This document shows positions 1 to 8,506 of a stretch of 33,442 nt of DNA, one piece after another. Under the pieces are notes generated by a model. It did no database searches. It was given only the letters and a program-made list of their open reading frames with translations, and was not told the DNA's origin. The stretch comes from an uncultured Thermomicrobium sp. (GTDB lineage Bacteria > Chloroflexota > Chloroflexia > Thermomicrobiales > Thermomicrobiaceae), in NCBI GenBank assembly GCA_938028665.1, contig CALIMB010000044.1:1-33442 (forward strand). The letters run 5' to 3'. The position numbers and the translations under genes were made by a program. Position 1 is the first letter of the stretch. Each line of letters starts with the position of its first letter.

Positions 1-424
1 CGATTGCCATGATGTGAGCCACCACCCGCAGCACCGAATCCGGGAGGTGAGTAGCTTGTGCCTGTTGCTGGAACGCATCCTGATCAGACAGGATTCCTGC
101 CCGGATCAACTCCAGGGCATCGAAACGCCCGTTGGCGAGGACTGCTGCAAGCGCTCCGCCGGCGGGAAGGTCATGATGGACCAGGACACGACTGATCTCC
201 TGCAGTAGCTGCGTTGCCTGTGCGACGTCGATCGCTAAAGTTTGGTCTTGGAGGAGTGGAACACCGGCGAGCACCTGCGGCTGAGGTGCGCGCAGGGGAC
301 GGACGAAGAGAGCGCTCTCTGGTGCGCTAATCAGCCGCAAAACACACCCATATAAGCGTGCCAGCGGTGCTAGGACCTCATCGTGCTCAGCCAGCGCCTC
401 CAGGCGATCCACCACTGCACTCAT
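1..424 (-). CDS. fdhE: Formate dehydrogenase accessory protein FdhE, N-terminal part (runs off the left edge)
   Basis: An open frame without a stop runs from the ATG at 424 to the window edge, about 141 codons. The N-terminus has the FdhE pattern: a short helical start, then a segment with 'LARLYGCVLR' and a long helical domain. The zinc-binding cysteine motifs of FdhE lie toward the C-terminus and are outside the window. FdhE is a cytoplasmic factor needed for activity of respiratory formate dehydrogenases, probably acting on the metal centres of the catalytic subunit. The start overlaps the stop of the upstream lipoprotein gene as ATGA (421-424), so translation is probably coupled. Position as last seen gene of a formate dehydrogenase operon supports the call; similarity was judged by eye on a partial protein. 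Confidence 0.72.
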   Translation of the reverse strand, partial: MSAVVDRLEALAEHDEVLAPLARLYGCVLRLISAPESALFVRPLRAPQPQVLAGVPLLQDQTLAIDVAQATQLLQEISRVLVHHDLPAGGALAAVLANGRFDALELIRAGILSDQDAFQQQAQATHLPDSVLRVVAHIMAI

Positions 425-660
425 TCAACCGGCATCCCAGCCATCTCACTTGCTGCTCCCTCCTTGGGCGTGTTCCAATAGATGATCTTCGGTCCGCCCG
501 GATGGAGCTGTACCTCTGTGGCACGGTTGCCAATATCCGCCCCCGGGCCGCTTCCTCGGGTGCGGCTGGCCTCCGGACTACACGCCGCAAGCAGAAGCGC
601 TAGTCCGACGAGGGCAAGAATGCGTTGTAGCTTCCAAGTGAGCCTGCTATCCTGTCCCAC
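421..660 (-). CDS. Small lipoprotein of the formate dehydrogenase operon, function unknown
   Basis: A 79-residue product starting at GTG 660, which has GGAGG about 9 bases upstream. The N-terminus is a signal peptide with a hydrophobic core and lipobox LLAAC (Cys27), so the mature protein is about 53 residues anchored on the outer face of the membrane. The mature part has no recognisable domain; it contains 'KIIYWNTPKEG' near the C-terminus. It sits two bases from the nrfD stop and overlaps the fdhE start (ATGA), so it is clearly part of the operon. The frame stays open further upstream to 798, but those codons overlap nrfD and lack a better start. A role in assembling or stabilising the exported dehydrogenase is only an inference. 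Confidence 0.66.
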   Translation of the reverse strand: MGQDSRLTWKLQRILALVGLALLLAACSPEASRTRGSGPGADIGNRATEVQLHPGGPKIIYWNTPKEGAASEMAGMPVE

Positions 661-661
661 C

Positions 662-1546
662 TCACACTGCCTCCGATGAGAGGAGCATGACCACCCGCAG
701 GATAAAGCCACCGACCAGCACCAGGACCGCTGCACTTGGTACCGTGAGCCGTCCCAAAACCGGCCGGAAGTGGAGAGCGATCGGAACAAGGATCCCAACT
801 AGCACCACCCCAACCAAGAGGAGTACACCCCAAGCATTGAAAAGGACCGGACGCAGAACTGCCATCCCAACTGACGCCAGGAGAATGACCAAGACCACAA
901 GCTCAAGCATCAGCGTCCAAGTATCCAGCTCCTTCAACCACCGAATCGTTGGCGTATTGCTCCGCCAGCTCAAAAGGAGCAATAGTGCTGCGCCTGTCGA
1001 AAAGCCCGAGACGAGGAAGAGCAAGCCAAGCCAGACAGTATCACTCCAGAGCGGCCGATTGGTTGTGGAGAGTAGCACACCGGTATACCCTGCCAAGAAG
1101 AAGCCAGAAAGGCCACCCAGGACATTCACCGCCACGCCAAGGCGTCCTTGGATGAGTCCACTCAGCCCCCGCGGGAGCCAACCGATCTCAGCCAGTGCGC
1201 CCACGAAGGCCAAGAAGGAGAAGAAGCCAAACGCAAGCAGCCCCCACGAGCCAACAGAGATTGGTGACCACCACTTGAAAGCGGGCCGGAACGTCTCTGA
1301 CTGGATTAGCATATGCCAAAAGCGCTCCGGCCGCTTCAGGTCGAGGATAAGCAGAATGCCACTAATGATACTGCCGGGGAAGGCAATGTAATACCCCAGT
1401 CGTGAAATGGGACGATCTCCCGGCTGACCAAAGAGCCGAAGAAGAGCCGCGAGTGCGAACGCTCCGCCGGCAATCCCTCCAATGAAGAAGTAGAACACAA
1501 TCCACCAGCGCCACTCTGGTGCGTGAGTAAAGAAGCTATCCGGCAT
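662..1546 (-). CDS. nrfD: NrfD/PsrC-type membrane subunit of formate dehydrogenase
   Basis: A 294-residue polytopic membrane protein with about eight hydrophobic segments. The first contains the 'FFIGGIAGGAF' pattern typical of the NrfD/polysulfide-reductase membrane subunit family. Such subunits carry no haem; they anchor the complex and pass electrons from the ferredoxin subunit to the quinone pool. The ATG at 1546 is preferred over an upstream in-frame start at 1567 because GGGGGAGGG lies just before it. It overlaps the end of the ferredoxin-subunit gene by 11 bases. Using NrfD rather than a cytochrome b subunit makes this a quinone-linked FDH unlike E. coli FdnGHI. Exact subfamily is not resolved. 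Confidence 0.88.
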   Translation of the reverse strand: MPDSFFTHAPEWRWWIVFYFFIGGIAGGAFALAALLRLFGQPGDRPISRLGYYIAFPGSIISGILLILDLKRPERFWHMLIQSETFRPAFKWWSPISVGSWGLLAFGFFSFLAFVGALAEIGWLPRGLSGLIQGRLGVAVNVLGGLSGFFLAGYTGVLLSTTNRPLWSDTVWLGLLFLVSGFSTGAALLLLLSWRSNTPTIRWLKELDTWTLMLELVVLVILLASVGMAVLRPVLFNAWGVLLLVGVVLVGILVPIALHFRPVLGRLTVPSAAVLVLVGGFILRVVMLLSSEAV

Positions 1547-2360
1547 GGCTGCCCTCCCCCTGTCCACGCTCCTCTGCCGCCAGCCGATCCATCCGCTGCT
1601 TGCGCAAGCCCACGAGCCCTAAGAGGCCAAGCGCCACTGCACCTGCTGCCGACAAAGCTGCTGACGGAGCGAGATTCCGTGACGGTAGCTGCGGATTCGC
1701 TGGTAAGCCATACTTCCCCGGCTCATCCAGCAAAAGGTAGAAAGCGTTCAGGCCACCAAGGATCGACTCATCGTGGCCGTAGAGGCGTGCCTGCATTACA
1801 CCAGCTGCGTGCAGTTGCTCCAAACGTTGTTGTGCCCGCTGCCGGAGTTCGGAGATCGGCCCAAACTGAATCGATTGCGTGGGACAAGCTTGAGCACAGG
1901 CTGGGACCATTCCAGCCTGCAACCGGTCATAGCAAAGCGTGCACTTCATGGCAGTGTTCGTTTCAGGGTTAATCTCAATCACACCAAAGGGGCAAGCAGC
2001 AATGCACGATCGGCAGCCGTTGCAGACATTTTGCTGAATGACGACCGTATCGAATTCGGTGCGAATGATGGCCCCAGTCGGGCAGACCTCAAGACAGGCT
2101 GCTTGCACGCAGTGCTTGCAGACGTCGCTCATCATGAGCCAGCGCTCAGTCGAGCGATCTGGCGTGAAGTCCTCGATGAACTTGACGTGCCGCCACTGGA
2201 TACCATTGAGTTCCACGGTGTTATCGTACGAAATCCCACTTAGCTGCACTTTGCCACCATTGCGTGCTGGCAGCTGGTTCCACGCCTTGCACGCCACCTC
2301 ACAAGCCTTACACCCAATGCAGACTGAGGTGTCAGTGAAGAAGCCCATCGGTTCCGCCAT
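1536..2360 (-). CDS. fdhB: Formate dehydrogenase iron-sulfur (electron transfer) subunit
   Basis: A 274-residue protein with four ferredoxin-type cysteine groups: Cys14/17/20/24, Cys81/84/89/93, Cys113/116/119/123 and Cys140/143/155/159. This is the four [4Fe-4S] layout of FdnH/HybA/DmsB-like subunits. A hydrophobic segment near residues 230-250 followed by basic residues should be a C-terminal membrane anchor. It has no Tat signal, so it probably crosses the membrane as a partner of the Tat-signalled catalytic subunit. The start at 2360 has GGGGAG 8 bases upstream. It lies 66 bases after the catalytic gene, separated by a strong hairpin, and overlaps nrfD. It relays electrons from the molybdenum/tungsten site to the membrane subunit. 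Confidence 0.92.
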   Translation of the reverse strand: MAEPMGFFTDTSVCIGCKACEVACKAWNQLPARNGGKVQLSGISYDNTVELNGIQWRHVKFIEDFTPDRSTERWLMMSDVCKHCVQAACLEVCPTGAIIRTEFDTVVIQQNVCNGCRSCIAACPFGVIEINPETNTAMKCTLCYDRLQAGMVPACAQACPTQSIQFGPISELRQRAQQRLEQLHAAGVMQARLYGHDESILGGLNAFYLLLDEPGKYGLPANPQLPSRNLAPSAALSAAGAVALGLLGLVGLRKQRMDRLAAEERGQGEGSHAG

Positions 2361-2382
2361 GGCTCATCTCCCCTAGAGCTGA

Positions 2383-2410
2383 CCAGGGCGGTCAGGGTTG
2401 ACCGCCCTGG
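2383..2410 (-). other. Perfect 12-bp intercistronic hairpin between fdhA and fdhB
   Basis: Arms at 2383-2394 and 2399-2410 are perfectly complementary (CCAGGGCGGTCA and its complement) around a 4-base loop. It lies between the stop of the catalytic gene (2427) and the ribosome site of the ferredoxin-subunit gene. No U-tract follows on the minus strand, so it is more likely an mRNA-stabilising or processing structure, or a partial attenuator, than a full terminator. Confidence 0.75.
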
Positions 2411-2426
2411 GCCTCCTGCATGCCGT

Positions 2427-5400
2427 CTACTGTGCCTTCTCCACGTTGACGAGGAGTGCCTTCATCTCGTGGATCTGGACGTTAGGATCCGCTACCCAGG
2501 CACCAAGGTCATTCACTACATCCCCGACCGAGATCCCCATGAAGCCCCAGTGCCAAGGCATCCCGATCTGGTGGACTGTCTTCCCCGCCACCGTCAGCGG
2601 GCGCAGCCGCGGTGTCACCAGGGCCTTCGCTACGATCGTGCCACGCTTCGACGTGATCCGCACCATGTCTAAGTTCTTAATGCCCTTTTCCGCAGCCAAC
2701 TCTGGGCTGATCTCTACGAACAGCTCAGGCTGCAGCTCAGCTAGCCACGGCAACCAGCGGCTCATGCCACCAGCCAGGTGATGCTCGGTCAGTCGATACG
2801 TCGTGAGCACGATCGGGAACTGCGGATCACCAATGGTGGCCAACTGATTCCGCTCATGCTCATACACCTTGGCAATCGGGTTGTTCTGCCACTTCGGGTA
2901 GAGCAGATTGGGGACGGGCGACTCCATCGGCTCATAGTGGGTGGGCAACGGCCCATCTTGCAGTCCGACCGGGACAAAGAGCCAGCCTTTGCCATCGGCG
3001 ATCATGATGAAGGGGCTCTTGCCGTCGTGGGCATCGAGGCCGGTTGCGCCAGGCTTCGCCGGAGTGTCGGGCGCCTTCGTGGCAGGGAAGTCCGGCACAT
3101 CATAGCCGACCCACTTTTTCTGCCCCGCATCCCACCAGATCAGCTTCTTACGCTCGGACCATGGGTTCCCATTGGGATCGGCCGAGGCACGGTTGTAGAG
3201 AATTCGCCGGTTGGCTGGCCACGCAAAGCCCCACCCAAGGTGCGTCCCTGGCTTGTCGTCTGGATCTGGAGTGTGGTTAGCTGGCAAGAACCTTCCTTCC
3301 TCCGGATAAGCCCCGCAGTAGATCCAAGAGGCGCAGGTCGTTGAGCCATCATCCTTCAGTTCGCCAAACCCCTTCAGAAGCTCGCCCGTCTCGGTCTTGA
3401 AGCCGTTAACCTCGCGCCAGATCTTCATCACATCTGGCTCACCCTGGATCCGCGTGTTGGTCGGATACGTTCCAGGTGCATAGTCGTAATCCCATGTCAG
3501 ATTCTTGAACCCTTCGTCGCGCGGTAGGGTCGAGTCAGCATACAGCTTCTTCAGTCGCAAGGCGAGCTGATGTGTAAACCACGCATCCGACCGACAGTCA
3601 CCCGGCGGGTCAGCTGCTTTCTCGTGGAATTGGATCAGCCGAGCTGTGTTGGTAAAAGTTCCCTCAATCTCAGCGACCTGGGCCGACGGGAAGAGGAAAA
3701 CCTCGGTCTTGATCTGCTCTGGCTTAAGCTCGCCGCTCTGCACCTCTGGCGACTTGTACCAGAACGCGGCGGTTTCAATCTCAAAGTTGTCCTTCACCAC
3801 CATCCAGTCCAGGTTCGCCAGTGCGCGACGAATTAGGCTGGCATGGATCGAGGTCGCCGGATTCTGACCGAAGAAGAACGCACCCTTGATCTCCCCAAGC
3901 GCCATCGCATGGAAGCTGGCCATGAATGAGTAGTCGCCAGCAATCTTCGGGTGCCAGTCATAGCCGAAGTCGTTCTCTGGTTTCGCCGCATCGCCGTACA
4001 TCGACTTGAGATAGCTGACCATGAACTTCGGCAAGTTTGCCCAATAACTGGTCGGCCGTGTCTCCGTCAGTATGTAGTCTCGCAACGTGTCATGTTTGCG
4101 CCGTGCATCGGGATGTGCCATGTACCCCTGGATCGAGTGGTGCAGCGTTGGAATATCGGTCGAGCCCTGAATTGTGGCATGTCCACGCAGTGCCAGAATG
4201 CCACCGCCGGGCCGACCCATGTTGCCAAGCAGGAGTTGCAAAAGCGCAGCAGCGCCGATGTTCTGCACGCCGTAGGTGTGCTGCGTCCAACCCATTGCGT
4301 ACACGAACGTCATTGTCTTCTCCGGGCCAGAGTTTTCGGCCAGCATCTCGGCAACGCGCAGGAATAGCTCCTTTGGCGTCCCGCAGATCTGCTCCACCAT
4401 CTCCGGTGTGTAGCGTGAGAAGTGGCGCCGCACAATCTGGAACACCGTCCGCGGATGCTGTAGCGTCGGATCCTTCTCGGCGGGCGGCGGGACCATCTTC
4501 TGGATCATCTCGGCAAAGGTCGCCGCCTTCATTGCCTCTTCACGCGCCTTGGCCGCATCCCAAGCTGCCGTCCGCTTGTACTGCCATGTCGCGTTGTCGT
4601 ACACATACTTCTGGAAAGTCCCCTGAGGTGCCTCTTTGAGTCCGGAGAAGACCCCTTCAAGATCTTCCGTGTCCTGAAAGTCATCCCGAATAATCGTGGC
4701 AGCATTGGTGTAGTTGACGACGTAGTCCTTAAAGTACTTCTCATTCTCAATCATGTAACGGATCAGCCCACCCAGGAACGCAATATCAGTTCCCGAACGC
4801 AGCGGCACATACAGATCCGCCATGGCTGACGATCGCGTATAGCGCGGATCAATGCTAATCAGCTTCGACCCACGGCGCTTCGCCTCGGCGACATAACGAT
4901 AGGCCACCGGGTGGTTTTCGGCCATGTTCGAACCCATGATGACAATCAAATCGGCATTGACGAGATCACCGGGGAACGTCGTCGAACCACCGCGCCCAAG
5001 CCGAGTCCCCAGACCGGGGACGGTTGAGCTGTGTCATATCCGCGCCTGGTTTTCGATCCGCACAATCCCCAGGCCGCGCATCAGCTTCTGCTGGATGTGG
5101 TTCCACTCGTTGTCAATCGTCGCCCCACCCAATGAGAAGATCGCCGTCGTGTGCATCACCCGCTTCCCATTGGGCAGTGTCTCGACGAACGTTTCGTCCC
5201 GCGTCTTCTTGACGAGCTCGGCAACGCGGTCCATCGCCCACTCAAGGTCAACAACTTCCCACCGTGTCCCATACGGCTTCCGGTACAACACCTTCGTCAG
5301 CCGGTTTGGGTTCACGTGCAGCTGATAGATTGCCGCCCCTTTCGGGCAGAGATTCCCCTTGTTGACCGGACTCTTCGGATTCCCCTCAATGTTCACGATC

Positions 5401-5612
5401 TGCCCGTTCACGACGTGTACTAGGGTGCCGCAGCCAACTGCACAGTAGGGGCAGACACTGGGATACACCTGTGCATCTTTAATGCGCAGTTGCTGGGCAC
5501 GCACCTGCTTCGGTTGCAGGTCAACGCCCAACCCCAGTAATGCCCCTGCTGCTGTCCCAGCCGCAGCGCCGCCGACCTTGAGGAACCGTCGACGCGACAC
5601 CGTAATGGCCAT
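2427..5612 (-). CDS. fdhA: Selenocysteine-containing respiratory formate dehydrogenase, catalytic subunit
   Basis: One gene of 1061 residues read through an in-frame UGA at 5034-5036 as selenocysteine 193. The residues before it (IENQARI) and after it (HSST) align with the active-site region of E. coli FdnG, where Sec is residue 196, and downstream sequence continues in frame without a break. A twin-arginine signal (SRRRFLK, residues 6-12) directs export. Cys54/57/61/89 bind the proximal [4Fe-4S] cluster. The rest is the molybdopterin oxidoreductase fold with its C-terminal cofactor-binding domain. It oxidises formate to CO2 outside the membrane. The ATG at 5612 was chosen because GGGGAGG lies 8 bases upstream and the Tat signal starts there; an upstream start at 5699 would fall inside the promoter. 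SelA, SelB and tRNA-Sec must be encoded elsewhere. Confidence 0.95.
5005..5036 (-). promoter_or_regulatory. Bacterial SECIS element with the selenocysteine UGA
   Basis: On the minus strand the UGA (5036-5034) is followed after 12 bases by a perfect 6-bp stem, GTCCCC (5021-5016) and GGGGAC (5010-5005), closing the loop GGTCT (5015-5011). This equals the E. coli fdhF SECIS in spacing from the UGA, stem position and loop sequence, as far as I recall that element. SelB recognises the loop and delivers Sec-tRNA. Confidence 0.92.
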
Positions 5613-5675
5613 AGCGCTGACCTCCCCACTTTGCTCGCGCGACACGGAACTACCATGGAAGACTTTCTCGGCTGT

Positions 5676-5704
5676 ATTATAGACCTGTGAGTTGACCATG
5701 TCAA
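5676..5704 (-). promoter_or_regulatory. Consensus sigma-70 promoter of the formate dehydrogenase operon
   Basis: Minus-strand TTGACA (5704-5699), a 17-base spacer and TATAAT (5681-5676) match the consensus exactly. Transcription should start near 5669, giving a leader of about 57 bases before the ATG at 5612. The -35 box is half of a palindrome (TTGAC-3-GTCAA, 5692-5704), and CAGGTCT occurs both around the -35 and just before the -10, two helical turns apart, so an operator is plausible. Confidence 0.88.
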
Positions 5705-5721
5705 GACCTGATCGCTATCCT
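5692..5721 (+). promoter_or_regulatory. Divergent promoter for the plus-strand lipoprotein, overlapping the fdh promoter
   Basis: TTGACC (5692-5697), an 18-base gap and TATCCT (5716-5721) form a reasonable sigma-70 promoter facing the lipoprotein gene at 5760. Its -35 lies inside the spacer of the minus-strand fdh promoter and is the other half of the same palindrome. The -10 is weaker than consensus. Confidence 0.5.
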
Positions 5722-5759
5722 ACTCTAAGGTGGTTCGCTGCACCGGAAGGGTGACTGTT

Positions 5760-6182
5760 ATGACGCCGGCGCCCTATCGCCTCCTTTGGTGTGCCCTGCT
5801 TGTGCTAGTGACGGCTTGCTCAGCTCCTGCTCCCACGCCGACACCATTTGTAAACCCAGCTGACGAAGTCCGCTACGTTGTGACGCGCTACCTCGACGCA
5901 ATCTATCATGGTCGAGCTGGTGAGGCCTGGCTGATGCATTCTCGTGCGACCAATGAGGGAGAATCGTTCGATGAGTTCGCCGCTGTCGTCCGCATCGCCA
6001 AAGAAATCGGTAGCCGTATCGAGATCCTCCAGGTCGATGAGCCCGACATCCGCGGCGATCAGGCGTCCGTTATCGTGGTCCAACGTCTTGGTCCACGTAT
6101 TTCGACCTACATGTTCCGTCTTGTCTATGAAGATGGTCACTGGAAGATCCATAATCCCCGTGACCTGGTCCCACAACCGTAA
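5760..6182 (+). CDS. Small secreted lipoprotein, possible NTF2-like fold
   Basis: A 140-residue product beginning at ATG 5760 with AAGGG 8 bases upstream. The signal peptide ends in lipobox VTAC (Cys20), followed by a Pro/Thr linker. The mature domain begins with 'VRYVVTRYLDAIYHGRAGEAW', a helix typical of small NTF2-like/DUF4878-type lipoproteins, and ends with strands including 'DGHWKI'. It should sit on the outside of the membrane. It is transcribed divergently from the formate dehydrogenase operon from overlapping promoters, but no functional link is shown. An upstream in-frame start at 5730 would add ten residues before the signal peptide and is less likely. The fold assignment is by pattern only. 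Confidence 0.78.
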   Translation: MTPAPYRLLWCALLVLVTACSAPAPTPTPFVNPADEVRYVVTRYLDAIYHGRAGEAWLMHSRATNEGESFDEFAAVVRIAKEIGSRIEILQVDEPDIRGDQASVIVVQRLGPRISTYMFRLVYEDGHWKIHNPRDLVPQP

Positions 6183-7137
6183 TTCCACGTTGTTTCGCTG
6201 CGAGTCGGCTCTCACCCAGTAAGTGCTGCTCTGGGCTGCCGATGAGGCTCCCTTGGTGGTGAGACCATCGCGTGTGTTTTTGCACTCTTCCTCTCTGCTA
6301 CTCCTGTCTTCAGAGACCTAGATACAGCTGGACGCTTGAGCTTGTGCGCAAATCAGCGAAGTGCTCTTCAAGGAAGGCCTCCTTCCTTCCCTGTGCAGCA
6401 GGCATAACCTCAATGGGGACGGGCGTCACTGGCACTGTCCAGAAACGCTGACCGCTTTGCCTCCAGCGGGGACGTGAGGTATCCCCTTCGCGCCTGCGCT
6501 GTCTCAGACCGCCTCTCGATCGTGCTCAGTCCGCTCGTGGCAGCACACGTCTACCAGACGTCCACGGGGGGAAGGTGGTGGAGCGACGTACAGCTCTTGG
6601 GAATCGCACTCACGCGGTGGCAGCGCGTGCAACAGGCTCCGATCCGCTCTGCCGGTGCTTTGTCGGGTGCGTGGAAATCTTCGCGGTGAGACCTCTCCTC
6701 GGGCAGTCTAAGATGCTATCACACGATCGGGCGCTTACTTCCTAAAGTGTCCCTGTCTTGCAGGACACCAGGGGCTGCAATTGCATCTCTACTGCTGTTA
6801 GGTTCCTCTCGGGCATGCGCCGCGCCACGATGGCTGGAACCGCTGGCGTTCACTTGGTTTATGGCGGAAGTGTGGCCGTGTGTCGGAAGCGCCTGGCACG
6901 CCTGTCGCCGGCAAGGAAACTGCGTGTGTGGTTGGTATCCCGCGGATTTCCGCGTTGGGGGCAAGGAAGGTTGCATGCTGCGCTCTGACATACCCAACGG
7001 GAGCTGCGGTGGGAGTACTATGATGGGGAGCGCTGGTCACGATGCGAGAACCAAGATCCTGCAGTCTCTGCTTCTCTTGCGCTCCTCTTGAGGTACGCAA
7101 AGCAGCCATACTATGGTGTCGCAGAGAGGAGTGGCCC
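6183..7137. other. Gene-poor stretch of about 950 bases
   Basis: No frame here looks like a conserved protein, and I saw no tRNA, RNase P, SRP or tmRNA signature on either strand. It holds several short inverted repeats: 6370-6388 (AAGGAAGG, 3-base loop), 6747-6768 (GTGTCC with GGACAC) and 6941-6954 (CGCGG-4-CCGCG). None is followed by a U-tract. It may be decayed coding sequence. Confidence 0.5.
6370..6388. repeat. Short perfect inverted repeat
   Basis: Eight-base arms AAGGAAGG (6370-6377) and CCTTCCTT (6381-6388) flank a 3-base loop. It lies about 190 bases after the lipoprotein gene. There is no U-tract on either side; terminator function is possible but not supported. Confidence 0.4.
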
Positions 7138-7626
7138 ATGCCCAAACATGATGATCATGTTGTTGCCGTCGGTGGTGTTGTTCGTCGCGGTGATGCCATC
7201 CTCATGGTACGGCCGTGCTATGGTCCATCCCGCGGCTGTTATCTCTTCCCGGGTGGTCTCCTCGAGCCTGGTGAGACGCTCGATCAGGCAGTCGTGCGCG
7301 AGGTCAGCGAGGAGACCGGTATTCAAGCTGTCGTGCGTGGCGTTCTAGGCCTGCGCACCCGTTGCGATGGTCCCCGCACCGACACGTATGTGATGTTTCT
7401 CCTGGACTGGGTCGCCGGTGAACCTCAGGCCGACGGCCAGGAGATTGACGACGCGCGCTTCTTCTCGCTCGCGCAGCTCCGTGACCCTGCGACACCCGTC
7501 ACGGCACTCTCGCGCTACGTCGCGCAGCGGGTGCTTGAGGGGCGCTGTGTCCTCCAGCTCTTCGCGAGTGACTTCGACTACACTGCAGCGGGGCGCGATC
7601 CGCTGACCTGGCGATTGTTTTGTTAA
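7138..7626 (+). CDS. Nudix hydrolase
   Basis: A 162-residue protein with a complete Nudix box at residues 40-62: Gly40, Glu46, Arg54-Glu55, Glu58-Glu59 and Gly61-Ile62, with 'FPGG' just before it. The Glu residues bind the metal that activates water to hydrolyse a nucleoside-diphosphate-linked substrate. Substrate cannot be told from sequence; the general form resembles MutT/ADP-ribose-pyrophosphatase-like housecleaning enzymes. ATG 7138 is preceded by AGAGGAG at 7 bases. Longer upstream frames lack a ribosome site. It stands alone between a gene-poor stretch and a convergent gene. A weak promoter-like pair (TTGAGG 7088-7093 and TACTAT 7109-7114, spacing only 15) lies upstream. Confidence 0.92.
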   Translation: MPKHDDHVVAVGGVVRRGDAILMVRPCYGPSRGCYLFPGGLLEPGETLDQAVVREVSEETGIQAVVRGVLGLRTRCDGPRTDTYVMFLLDWVAGEPQADGQEIDDARFFSLAQLRDPATPVTALSRYVAQRVLEGRCVLQLFASDFDYTAAGRDPLTWRLFC

Positions 7627-7816
7627 GCAATGCTGGCTCTGTCCCTGCTGGAACGCTTGCTACATGGCCACGCGAAGACGTGTGGACCAATGCCCAGCGA
7701 GCTGATCTATCTCCTCGCCCACTCACACAGAGGTTGCAGTATGACGTTTTGCCGAGGGACGGAACAGCATTACCCAGCATCGGCACCAAGGAAGGGTACA
7801 GGCTCCTGTGACCTGG

Positions 7817-8506
7817 TCATTCGCGTTCGTTGGCCGTTGCCCAGGCGCGAAGCTCTTCCACCTGCTCGCGCACGTGAGCTGTCCGGCGGCGCAGCAGTTT
7901 GCCCACTGTCCACCGCTCGCCCTCGCGTTCCACGGTTTGGTTCCCCCAGACAGCCCACCAAGCACGGACGACCGAAACGAATACCTGTGCTCCAGACCGA
8001 AGTGCTGAGAGTGCGTCTTCCGGAAGCGTCAGCGCACCAGCGTCGGGCGCCAGCCGCGCCGCGTACCAGCGGTCCAACTCGGCCACGCGCCGGAGGATGT
8101 CAAGTGGTGTCCAGCCAGCTGCACGTCGCTCAGCTGGAAGGGTTTCCCAACGGCGAGTCTGATGTGCCAGTACGATCAATTCGTTGATTATCGCTTCACC
8201 AACCTCGAGCGCGTGGTCCAGTTCCTGGGCAGTGATGACACGCTGGTCAACCTCAAAGAGTGGTCCTCGGCCGTCGGAGGATGCCTCTGCGATCTCGACC
8301 AGGATAACCGCATCTGTCATCCAGCGGGGGACACTTAGCCCCTTCTCGTGAAGCCAGGTCCGATGTGCCTCAATGATCTTGGGCGCCTGCGTGACGAGCT
8401 CCTCACGTGAGCCACCGGTGACCTGACACCCTGGAAGCTCGACGATGAAACCACGCCAGGTTGGTCCCCACCGTTCAGCGACCAGTCTCCAGCGCACAGG
8501 AGTCAC
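7817..8506 (-). CDS. HicB-like / DinB-like two-domain protein
   Basis: A 229-residue protein from GTG 8506, which has AGAGGA 8 bases upstream; an alternative GTG at 8581 has a poor site. Residues about 8-60 resemble the HicB antitoxin partial RNase-H fold (note 'GFIVELPGCQVTGGSREEL'), with the usual strand-strand-helix order. The C-terminal 130 residues are helical and resemble the DinB/YfiT four-helix bundle (note 'GWTPLDILRRVAELDRWYAARL' as the second-helix pattern). No HicA toxin gene is adjacent, so a toxin-antitoxin role is unlikely. DinB-type bundles are often metal-dependent thiol-linked enzymes, but clear metal-binding histidines could not be assigned. Function is unknown; it converges with the Nudix gene. 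Confidence 0.68.
   Translation of the reverse strand: MTPVRWRLVAERWGPTWRGFIVELPGCQVTGGSREELVTQAPKIIEAHRTWLHEKGLSVPRWMTDAVILVEIAEASSDGRGPLFEVDQRVITAQELDHALEVGEAIINELIVLAHQTRRWETLPAERRAAGWTPLDILRRVAELDRWYAARLAPDAGALTLPEDALSALRSGAQVFVSVVRAWWAVWGNQTVEREGERWTVGKLLRRRTAHVREQVEELRAWATANERE

Noticed and set aside
687..1391. A 234-codon plus-strand frame opposite nrfD
   Set aside because: Basic, Ser/Thr/Arg-rich low-complexity product typical of the reverse complement of a membrane-protein gene.
2427..4949. An independent molybdopterin oxidoreductase gene starting at 4949
   Set aside because: The frame continues upstream without a stop to the UGA at 5034-5036, which is the selenocysteine codon of one larger gene; 4949 has no ribosome site.
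6183..7137. Possible tRNA or other stable RNA in the long gene-poor stretch
   Set aside because: No T-arm TTCRA-type motif with matching acceptor stem, and no RNase P, SRP or tmRNA signature, was found on either strand.
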